A program made the position numbers and the translations under genes. From NCBI RefSeq assembly GCF_003590095.1, contig NC_039482.1:4605657-4669656 (forward strand): a stretch of DNA of 64,000 nucleotides, read 5' to 3'. Shown here one piece after another: positions 50,958 to 60,900 of the stretch. The stretch comes from Trichoplusia ni. Lineage: Eukaryota > Arthropoda > Insecta > Lepidoptera > Noctuidae. How positions within the stretch are numbered: the first letter of the stretch is position 1; each line of letters opens with the position of its first letter. The notes beneath the pieces are model-generated. The model worked only from the letters and a program-made list of their open reading frames with translations, did no database searches and was not told the DNA's origin.

Positions 50958-53900
50958 ATGAAGGCAGTCGATACGATATTATTCGATGTCTCTAAAAATG
51001 AGCTCTTCAAGATTACGGAGAACTATAAGATGCTGCACAGGAAACTGAAGACTACGTGGAAAGTGCTGATGTAAGAAATACATATTTGTATTAAGCGTTT
51101 TTGAATGAGACAAGTACCTACTTGACTTCAAATTTTCCTACCCTATACCTACGTTAAGACGTAAGAAATAGAGCATTTTTGCATATCTCTTAAATACATT
51201 ACTAATTTCCAACCTATTTTTAAAAGTAGGAGGTTCTCTTATCGTGTGTATTTTTTACCAAGAATCGGCTAGAAATCTTTTTTTTTCGCGAAATTTTGGC
51301 TCTGGCCATTTAGCTGGTTATAAAATTTGTTGTTGAATAATTTATAGAAAACTAAATTATTGTGCTACTTAAGCACAGAAATATGTACACAAGCATATTA
51401 CGTGTTACATTAATGAAATTGCTTTATTGACTTGCCTAAATATTCAAGAGGAGTTTTAAAAGGTACTAGGATTACAGAAACCGCGACGAGTTATCCCCTC
51501 ACGTATTAGAAGATGTGAAGATCTTGATAATCGCAGCGCCACAGAACGCCTTCACTGACGATGAGCTGTCCTCGCTCAAGGCTATGGTGGAGAGGGGAGA
51601 CTCGGTACTAGTGGCCATGTCTGATGGAGGGGAGGAACGGACCAATACGAACATCAACTTCTTTCTAGAAGAGTTTGGGATTGTTGTTAATAATGGTAAG
51701 TGACGTAATTTTGGGTTGGATAATTAGCATTGGTGGTAGATAGTAGTCTAGTTGATAATAAAACCACCCATGTGTAAATAAGACGCGCGGAACTAAGGTT
51801 TCCGTAGAAGTAGGTTTCCGTACTCCAAATTTTTGTCCAGAATGGTCATTCCTTTGCCTTAATACGGTCCAAGCGATACGGCATGGTGGCAAACGGGCGG
51901 ACAGAAGAACAGCCAGCGATACTTTAGTATTAAGGTTCTGTCACAGTCAAGCGCTATGGTTTCTCTTTATCTTTTAGCCTTAATGAATAATGTGTCAAAA
52001 AGAAATGCCTTCAACTCAAGATTTCAAGATTATTATAGGTAACTTGAGTTGGAATAATTTCTTAATTTTCCAGTTTGTGAAGCAACCCAACAATTATTAC
52101 ATAAATTCCTACAACATACCATCTCGCATACTAAAACAACATCTCAATACTAAACCGTTTCCCAGACTGCGTAGTTCGCGCGAAGTACCACAAGTTCTAC
52201 CATCCGAAGGAGTGCCACATATCCAACGGTATCCTGAACCGGGCCATCACGAAGTACCTCATGAAGATGCCCAATTATAGCAGCGAATCTGATGATTTCC
52301 TGTAAGTTTTTAAGCTTAATCTGAGAAAAAAATGGAATCTGGAGTGACATGATATAATAACTATTTGATTGGAGCAAATACTATTTAATAGTTTGTTTCA
52401 CGCGGATTATTTAGAAGTAGGTGGTCTAGGAGGCATTTATAAAAATAAGACAGATAAAAATAAGTAAGAGTACAGATTTTGATGAAGTAATTTTCATTAC
52501 GAAGGAACTCGTTATCCACTGAAATTGGTTGAGAAATTGATCTAGATTAAAAAAGCAACTCCCGCCATAAGCAATATAATCTTTGTGTCACGGGAAGTTT
52601 CTCAAATATTCAAGTCACATGCACAAAGACACACAGACTATGAGACTCAGAACAAACATTCTTGGATCACACGGATACTTTCACAATGCGGAGGTCGAAA
52701 CTGTAACATGTTGCGCTAACCACTCGTCTATCCGTGTAGTTATAGTGGTCTTCAAAAGGTTCCTGATGTAAGAATACCGCTACGACTGTTGAGATTTGCT
52801 GGGGTCTTGGGATGTTCCAGTTTCTACTACTTTTCTTGGTAACCTAAGCATTTATCCTGCATTTATTTATCCTCAGTGAAGAGCCTGCGACGCCTAACTT
52901 CGTGTATCCCTACGGCGCCACGCTGACGGTGAAGAAGCCTGCTGCTGCAGTACTGTCCAGCAGTGACGTGTGCTACCCTGTGAAGAGGCCTGTCGCAGCC
53001 ATGTATACCTCGGAGAAGAGTGGAGGTTTGTTAACTTACTCGTATTTGGATATAAACCTATAGAAAAATATACAAAACAAGGAAATTAAAAAGAAGCTAC
53101 AAGCAACAGCAAAAATACTTTTTATAAAAAAATTATCGTTTTAAACGCTATCTTTAAAAAAAATCAAAGTTCTTTGTTTTGTTGCTAATTGATATGTGAA
53201 TATGAAACTTCGGGTTTCAAATATAACAAATTGTGGAATCCATGCGTGTTCTAATATAAGTCAACTTTTAGTAAGTTTTTATACTTTACGCATATTTTTA
53301 ACAGGACAATATTTCTTTTGAGTTACTTCCACGCTGGTGAGTTCACAGTATTTCTTTTTTTTTAGTCACCACTTACAGGTTATACTCGACTTTCAGGCAA
53401 ACTCTTCGTAATCGGTTCTGGCCACTTCTTCGCTGACCAGTACATCGAGAGCGAGTGTAACGACCTTATCAGGGAGATGGTGTTCAACTATCTCGGCGGG
53501 CTGGCAGACCTGCACCTCAACCCTGTGGACGTTGAGGATCCCGATGTAAGGATACCGCTACCACTGTTGAGATTTGCTAGGACTGTTCCATTTTCTACTA
53601 CTTCTACGAATGTCAAGTTTCATTTACTAAGAATATGAAGCTACAAAAGTCACGTGTTATTTTGCTACGGATTTCGAATATGCTACGAATTTCGAGTTCG
53701 CTACGAAAAGTCTATTTTGCTATTTTGAGACGAATTTCGAGATGCTATGAATTTCGAGCTTGCTACAAATTTCGAACTTGCTACGAATGTGAAGTTTGAA
53801 GAAGTTGTAAGGTCTCATTTGCTATAAATACCTATTGAATTTTCTACAAATTTTGAGTGCGCTATCGAAAGTGCTACGTATATTGTGTTTGCTACGAATA

Positions 53901-56345
53901 TTAAGTGCTGCGAATTTTAAATTTCCATTTGCTCTAAATGTCAAATTCGATAAGAATATCAGACTTGTTTGACCAGTAACCAGTCATTTATTTCCAATAA
54001 CATGGTTGATGTCACAAGAACAGGTCTTAAAATTAATAAATAGCACATAATAGAAATAAAATAAACACCTAGCATTCGTCGCCAAGATGACCTACATTCC
54101 ATAAACTACACCCAGATCAACGAGTACCGCACTCTCGGCGACATGATGTGGTTGAGTCGCTTGCCGCTGGCCGAGCCCGCGACCGCGCCGCCGCCAAGAC
54201 TCGCTCCCCTACATCCACACGCTCTCTTCACCTGGAGACTGTTCTCACTCAACTTAGCTCAATGTTAGTACCCTTGCTCAGAACTAAGATACCGTTAAAC
54301 GGGGTGAATAGAAAAAAAGTGTTTTTTAGGGAGCTGCCTAAATATTTTCTTCTTACGTATAAATGCTTAAACACAATTACTTTATGAAATCCTTGAGAAT
54401 TTTCGTATAATCTTTATATTTTATAAAAAAAAAGTAAAAAAGTATACATTTTGTTAACAATAGAAGCCTACAACTGAGTTCCAATACAAAGTTTTAGTGA
54501 TCCAAATTTGATATTTTTTTTTAGATCAAATTTCAGCTATTTCATGTTAAATGAGAAAAGAATCAACAGTAATATCATATATAATAACATTTCATTGCCA
54601 TGGACGCATGTTTCATCGCCGTGGCACGGATTTTATGACACTATTTTATCTTGTTCTAAAGTTGAAGAATAAAAAATCCACGGAAATGAATATTTTATTG
54701 GACCTGTTGAAATTCACCCATATATAATTTTGTTCCAACATTTTCATGTATGAATCCAATTGTACTATCGTACTTAATACGCAGAAAGGGCTGCAAACCG
54801 TTTTTTTTTGCAAAAACAACTCCCGTCGGAGGAATTTGATTCTTGCATCGTCTTGCGTTTTAAGCACCTTCAAGTCACATGGACAAGAACACACAGACTC
54901 AGAACAAGCATTCGTGGATAACACTAATGCTTGTCCTACGCTCGAATCTAAACCGCGATACGTCGCGCTCAGTGGGACAGGACTTGAAATCTTGGCCAGA
55001 CGCATCAGTCGCTTTTTCAATTAAGCTAAAATGTCCAGGAACAAACTGTAATTCTTCAATTTTTTTGTTTTATTGTATGAATGGTTCCTAAATCAATTTC
55101 AGTGCCAGAAGTACTAGGACTGTATGACGCACTAGGAGTCAAACATGAACCGTTAAGACTGATCGCGCCACAGTTTGAAACACCTTTCCCTCCATTACAA
55201 CTAGCGGTGAGTAGTTTTAATATTGATGACGATTTACACTCAATTTTGTGTATATTTTTGTAGTAATTTATTTAATATTACAAATATGAATGAAGTTTGT
55301 TTGTAACGATTTGAAGCGAAAAATACTTAATTTAACCGATCGGCATGAAATAATGCACACATTTTCTGAGCAATTAGAAATACTCAATAGATTTTTACTA
55401 TTTATACCCAGTCCTCCCCATTACAGCAAACTAGTCATATACGTCATTGTAACTGTAACTCCCTAATCGCTACCCCTCGCAGGTGTTTCCACCAACATTC
55501 AGGGAGCCCCCTCCCCCTCCTCTGGAGCTGTTCGACCTGGACGAAGCCTTCAGCTCGGAGCGCTCGCAGCTCGCCAGACTTACCAACAAATGCCTACAGC
55601 CGCCCTCCGCTAGACTAGGGCAAGGTAACATACTACTTAACGGTGTACATCTTAATACTAGAAGTGTTTATTAAATACGATATAAAATTACGATATAAAT
55701 AGGGGATGTAGATGTACCAAATATTCTCATCGATTTCATAGTTAGAACTCCTCTGTGGAGCTTTGTATTCAGTTTTTAAGAAATTTTTTTTAAGACAATA
55801 AACGCATTATTCCATCCGTTCATACTGATCTTTAAGTAAAAAGGGTCCTTTCGTATTGGTCTGCTCAAAAGTGACTCTTACTTACCTTTCAAAAATTTCA
55901 AGATTATTTATTTTTTGTCCGGTTTTAAATTACTAAAACTAAAATGAAACCAAACATCTACTTGGAATGGAGGAATAAATATTCTTCCATTTTTCTCCAT
56001 ATCTCTATATTTCTTATATTACCTTAATAAAAGTCCTTTACAATGTGCCAACAATAATGAAACCAAATGAACATCTGCAAGAAGACCATTCAAAGTTTTC
56101 TTGCAAGTTCAAATACATTTGATGACAGCTGTTTTGTGCAGTTTGTCAAATCCAATCCATCTATTTCATTTTCAGGAGATGGTCGTCAATTAGAGAATGA
56201 ATTGGAGTACTTTGTCCGCGAGTGCGGCCGCGTGGTGCGCTTGTCAAGAGCGGTTCCTACTGATGAAGGACCCGCTGGCAAGCTGATACTACACCAGCTA
56301 GCCGTACAACTGGCCACCTTCAAGAAAATAGCCCCCAGGGACTAG
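50958..56345 (+). CDS. IFT52: Intraflagellar transport protein 52 (IFT52, OSM-6 family)
   Basis: Core subunit of the IFT-B complex that carries cargo along the ciliary axoneme; in insects needed for sensory neuron cilia. Exons: 50958-51070, 51478-51695, 52166-52301, 52877-53025, 53397-53545, 54116-54263, 55103-55206, 55483-55624, 56176-56345. All junctions are GT-AG and in phase: 442 residues (human about 437). Recognisable family blocks: NTNINFFLEEFGIVVNN in exon 2, KYHKFYHPKE in exon 3, FVYPYGATLTVKKPAAAVLS in exon 4 (GIFT/ABC-type N-terminal domain), GKLFVIGSGHFFADQYIE and HLNPVDVEDPD in exon 5, VKHEPLRLIAPQFETPFPPL in exon 7, FREPPPPPLELFDLDEAFSS in exon 8, and ELEYFVRECGRVV in exon 9. 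Exon 6 (after INEYRTLGDMMWLSRLPLA) diverges most from vertebrates. Likely regulated through the X-box at 50876. Confidence 0.95.
52581..52742 (-). mobile_element. tRNA-derived SINE, near full length (copy 7)
   Basis: The + strand runs TTGTGTCACGGGAAGTTTCTC, CAAGTCACATGCACAAAGAC, ACATTCTTGGATCACACGG, then CTAACCACTCGTCTATCCGTG: tail to head of the SINE. In IFT52 intron 3. Confidence 0.7.
52764..52833 (+). repeat. Duplicate of the exon 5 donor region of IFT52
   Basis: CTGATGTAAGAATACCGCTA, GACTGTTGAGATTTGCT and TTTCTACTACTT closely match 53540-53602, which spans the last codons and donor of IFT52 exon 5 (CCCGATGTAAGGATACCGCT...). A six-base length difference separates the halves. It sits 44 bases upstream of exon 4. 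Confidence 0.75.
53595..53965 (+). repeat. Degenerate minisatellite in IFT52 intron 5
   Basis: About 20 decayed units around TTGCTACGAATTTCGAG (roughly 17-18 bases), for example ATGCTACGAATTTCGAGTTC, ATGCTATGAATTTCGAGC, TTGCTACAAATTTCGAAC and TTTGCTACGAATATTAAG. It starts about 50 bases after the exon 5 donor. Confidence 0.75.
54264..55102. other. IFT52 intron 6
   Basis: 839-base intron, AT-rich in its first half and carrying SINE copy 8 in the second. The frames of 92 and 124 codons across it are shadows of the SINE. Confidence 0.7.
54861..54998 (-). mobile_element. tRNA-derived SINE (copy 8)
   Basis: CAAGTCACATGGACAAGAAC, ACTCAGAACAAGCATTCGTG, TAATGCTTGTCCTACGC, CGCGATACGTCGCGCTCAG on the + strand. 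The inverted pair ACAAGCATT...AATGCTTGT is clear. The tRNA A-box end is lost. Confidence 0.7.
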
Positions 56346-56525
56346 ATTATACCACAACTCATGATAACATACCTATTCATATAGATATAGTTAGACCAGA
56401 AGTAATTTGTAAAGGAACTGGACTTATCACGGTCAGAAAAGAAAACACACAAATTGTAGGTGATGTTATATATTTTAAACTATTATTTATGTAGCTATAA
56501 GACAATTACGTAAAAAAATTGTTTG

Positions 56526-56531
56526 AATAAA
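56526..56531 (+). promoter_or_regulatory. IFT52 poly(A) signal
   Basis: AATAAA 181 bases after the IFT52 stop and 246 bases before the next gene's ATG. Confidence 0.5.
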
Positions 56532-56776
56532 TCTATTAAAAATATAACTAGTTTTTATCTTAATGAACCCAAATAAAAACTCAAATAATCACCACACGAA
56601 CGACTTATTAATTACGCAAGAGCGATAACTATACCAAAAACTACTATTCCTAACACTAATAAAAATAATAATCGAAAACTTATCGGTCAATTTCACAACC
56701 TCATCTGAAAACTCATAAAATAATAATAAAATAGGAAATTTTAAGTTGTTTTACTTCCCGGCGGAGAGGCCGAGCG

Positions 56777-57910
56777 ATGAAGGTGCTGCTAGTTATATTT
56801 ATAATATATATAAACTACGTTATATGCGAGAGCAACAAATATGCCGTCAAGAACTTCCCCAAGAAAGTGAAACCCTACGGCAACGGGAAGATATTAATAA
56901 ACTCGGGGAAATATGAATACAAGTCAAAGTTGCCGAAGGGCACGACCACCAGAGGCAGTAGCAGGCGGTCGTACACCGTGTTCCAAGTGGTCGGGAACTC
57001 CAAGACGATACAGGGTGTCCCCGATAGTCCGTACTTTCCCGTAGACCAGAGCTACGACCACAAGCCCAGGGTAAAGAAAGTTTTACCCGACTATGCCTGG
57101 GGTTCAGGCCTCAGGAGCAAGAGAGCCGCCGAGGTCGAGAAACCCGGTGACAGCAAAAAAGCAAATGCATCGGATGGGCAAACAACCAAAGTACAAACAA
57201 CTACAAGTAAATCTGAAAAAGGATCGAAACAGAAAATAAAAACCACGCCGCAAACCACTACTGCAACAAAAGATGATGATGATAAAGAGGAAAGGAAGCC
57301 TTCAAACAGTAGCGACAAAAAGCAGAACACTAAAAGTGCTAAAAAGTCTAGCACAAGGAGCCAACATGCAACACAGTCAGCTGAGACCGAAGATAAAGAA
57401 TCAGAACGAAAAAGTGTGACAAAAGCTGCAAAGAGTAGCAAAGACGATGGAAAGAATAGGAGTAAAGATGTTGCCAAGCCACAAATGAGAGCTTCTGAGC
57501 TGAATGAGACGACTACAACGACCACAGTGCAGGAACAATCGAAGACCACAACACAAGCCACAACCGTCACCACCACAGCGGAGAAGAAGAATGAAACGAA
57601 GCCACTGAGAGTGCACAAGAAGAAGAAAGGTAAAACTGGTTCTAAAGTAGGCAATAGGAATAAAAAACATGGCAAGGCGAGGCCTAAAAGAACACATAAA
57701 AGGAAAACATTAAAACGCGGAACTAAAGGGCACGGTGGTGCAGCTAAAGGTAAGAATCATGGCCGAACTAAGAAACACCCGAAAGGGAAATCTCGACAGA
57801 GGGTGAAAAAGGCAAAGAAAGGGCATAGAGTATTAAATTCGAAACAGGGAAGCGGAAATCGCACCACCAAGGTGACGAAAGGTAAAGCGATTACGGATAA
57901 GAAATCTTAG
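56777..57910 (+). CDS. Short unspliced form: secreted Lys/Thr/Ser-rich protein, 377 residues
   Basis: If the intron after 57749 is not removed, the first exon reads on to TAG at 57908-57910, adding strongly basic sequence (KGKNHGRTKKHPKGKSRQR...). AATAAA signals at 57935 and 57947, followed by a T-rich element at 57958-57968, would end such a message before the acceptor at 57993. The predicted product has a signal peptide and an RSKR site, with no recognised domain; the tail resembles polybasic, mucin-like secreted proteins. It may be a true alternative product or only the way a simple gene finder would read the locus. Confidence 0.55.
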   Translation: MKVLLVIFIIYINYVICESNKYAVKNFPKKVKPYGNGKILINSGKYEYKSKLPKGTTTRGSSRRSYTVFQVVGNSKTIQGVPDSPYFPVDQSYDHKPRVKKVLPDYAWGSGLRSKRAAEVEKPGDSKKANASDGQTTKVQTTTSKSEKGSKQKIKTTPQTTTATKDDDDKEERKPSNSSDKKQNTKSAKKSSTRSQHATQSAETEDKESERKSVTKAAKSSKDDGKNRSKDVAKPQMRASELNETTTTTTVQEQSKTTTQATTVTTTAEKKNETKPLRVHKKKKGKTGSKVGNRNKKHGKARPKRTHKRKTLKRGTKGHGGAAKGKNHGRTKKHPKGKSRQRVKKAKKGHRVLNSKQGSGNRTTKVTKGKAITDKKS

Positions 57911-60900
57911 AAAACATTATTTATAATAAGAACGAATAAAGTGTTGAATAAATTATCTGTTTTTATTTTGACTGGTCCCTTCCCGTTGCATAGAGACGCG
58001 CCGACTGATCGCGGCCAGAGAAGCGATGATTGAGGACTACCCGTACGTGGTGTCGCTACAAAAGGACGACCAGCACTGGTGCTCGGGAGCCCTGCTCAAC
58101 CAACGCCTCGTCATCACCACGGCCAATTGTCTTTGGAAGTGAGTTTTTACTTGGTATCAGAACAAATAAATTTACTTTTTCCCTTTTTTATTTATCAAAG
58201 ACTATAATAACGTCATCACCTCTTATGTAAGGTTAAATTTTAGAATTTGATTGATTAGTTATAATGTTTGCTTTGGGTTCTTATTTAATGGTATAATATA
58301 ATAATAATGTGTAATCTCTGTAGCTTTAGGAATACAAAGCAGCTGTTTCCGTTTCAAAGAATTATCAGATTTCTTAACTGTTCTTTAAGGCTCAATTGAT
58401 ATAATATAATGAAGGATCAAAAACATTTGCCTCAAACTTTAGATGCTGATTGAAGTGGGCTCTTCAAATGAAACTGCTGAACCAGCACCTAAATTAGTGC
58501 AACATAAATTATACAGGACATGTTAGCAGATTCACCTTATATAAATCAAAACTCTATCAGTACATTGCAAACAACTACACGTTTATATCTCATTTCATTC
58601 TCTTTGGGAATAGATCCTTTTAAAGCATGCACAGTATAAGATGCAGAGGTCTTGTTGAGAACTTTTACCAGGGACCAATCAACCCCTTCTATGAAAGAAC
58701 ACACGTCATGAAGAATCCAAAAAATATATCATTTGTCCATGTGTCAATGCACATATTGCTTGTACACATTGCATTACATTAAATCTTTTAAATGTTTCAC
58801 TTACCTACCGACTCTAGTCTTTTTAGAGGATACATATATTCATTATGTTGGCTACCATATTCCTTTTACTTCCTCCGGAAACTTCTTCCGTAGAAAGAAA
58901 TATAATCGAAGTTCCGTAACCTTGTATCATAGGGGCACAAAAATTCGTCACATACACAAAGACACCCTGACTCAGGACAAGCATTCGTGGATCACACAAA
59001 TGCTTGTCCTGCGCGGGGATCGAAACCGGGACACGTTGCGGTCATTGGGCTTTCGCACCTTTAACACTATCATCCATCATCCATGCTATTGCTTTAGACT
59101 AACACTGTAATTTGTACTAACACTGTAAATTAAGAAGGATAAAGGGTAGGGGAATACCTAAATTAAACTTTATTCAAAGTAATAAAAACGCATCTAGGGT
59201 TGATTTTTCAAGCATCTTCATCAAAAGTAAATGGTCACAAATTCTATTGAAACTTGTACAAAAATGATCCGTAGTACAGTTGAGTTACGATTGAAAAATC
59301 AGCCCTAAATGCACATATTTTAACATTTAGAAACAACAATTCCACAATTATATTCTTCATGAAAACACGGTTTCTCCTTGATCTTTAAAATCTAGAATGT
59401 TCTCTATTTATACATTTTTTACAACCCACACTGCAAATAAATGTTTTACACTGTTGTTAGATATGAAAATAGTACGCGTCTTACCATTGCCATATAGCTT
59501 CATAGAGATTTAATTGCGTAGAGCCGAAATTGGTTATTTCATTAGCTGATAAGAAACAAATATTTCGTGATCGGATTTCATGTTTTTTAGGGAGTGTGGA
59601 CATTACTTAAAGCCATGCGATGGAAGTTTTACATACGTTTGAGACTTAAGTGTCTCCTAAATTAAATGTTATCCAAATGTGACATCATGGCCCATGGAAG
59701 AAAGACAAGTAGGCCTTTAACCTAGATAGATAAAATGTATCATAATTATGTAACTGATTCACCCAATATAATGGCCAAAAAACACCCTGACAATATGGTA
59801 AATAGGGATGGAGTTTTGAAACGAGAAATGAACCCCAGAAGATATAGATGAGATAATCTTTGAAAAACTCTATTGCTAACACCACATACATTTCATATTT
59901 ATTACTCCCAAATATACTTTCTATCACCGTGTATTTATTTATTAATTTGGCACAATCAATGATCTCCACATAACATCTGAGTAAATTATAATTATATCTT
60001 AAACTAAAGGGGAAACTCATACCACAACATTCATTATATTATTATTACACTAGTAAAATTTTTATACATACATAAATATATATTACCAGTAGAAAATAAC
60101 TATGAATAAAGAAATCGTAGAAATGACTCTTAGCAAGAAGCTATTAAAACTCTTTTCTATCTTCTTATCACCAGAGCGAGTCGTCTGTCTCGCATGGAAG
60201 TGCGAGCTGGATCCCGTCACTTGGACCGAGGAGGTCAGATGGCTGGCATCCAGGAGGTGATGAAACACCCAGCGTGGAGCTTGAGGAAGAACCCGGATAA
60301 CGACATAGCTTTGGTGCTGCTCGATAGAAATATAAGGTAAGGGGAATTATGGAAAGCTATTGATAGACGCCGGGTAGGAGGATTGTAGAAGTAGAAGAAG
60401 TAGGAGATTGAGGACCAATATCAATAAGCCATTAGAAAATGTAGTGTCTCTCTCAGGGTTGCAGCATTAAGCTGAGCGACGGCCGTATTGCGTGTTTGCG
60501 ACGCATATTCTTACCTTAATGTCTCAATTTTGTACAATTCGTCCTTATGTATTTCTGGGTCACAAGCACGTAATAAAAGTTATTTTCTTTCTTTCTTTCT
60601 TTCTTTCTAGTGTTTTTATCAAAAAAAATGAGTCCCTCATTAAGGAGGTACATCCTTGTAACGCGGTTTCACAAACATTCAAGTCACATGCACAAGGACA
60701 CCTAGACTCAGGATAAGCATTTTCACAAAAGACGGGTTAAACCCTGCCGTGGTCAAACAGACCGTGCATAGATCATACCATATGAAGAAGAAAAATTCTA
60801 CATTTTATGCATTTCTTTCAAAATATGAGCTTCTCATAGGTGATTTGGCTCTTTAAAGTTGTCCAAAAGTCTTCGACGTATATTTCTCTGATATCTATCG

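Larger units (their letters stand above)
58139..60174. other. Large intron of the serine protease homologue gene
   Basis: 2.0 kb, AT-rich, containing a SINE (58931-59058) and a small MITE (59195-59307). Frames at 58733-59110 and 59685-60020 show no domain. Confidence 0.7.

Noticed and set aside
54646..55024. Overlapping ORFs of 92 and 124 codons on both strands in an IFT52 intron
   Set aside because: Both are readings through a SINE copy.
57091..57675. A 194-codon - strand open frame rich in Phe/Leu/Val/Ser
   Set aside because: It is the antisense shadow of the Lys/Thr/Ser-rich low-complexity exon; no start context, domain or splice evidence of its own.
58970..59040. tRNA-like B box (GGTTTCGATCCCC) suggesting a tRNA gene
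   Set aside because: Only B-box and partial A-box similarity, present in several diverged copies with a shared non-tRNA tail; this is a SINE, not a tRNA gene.
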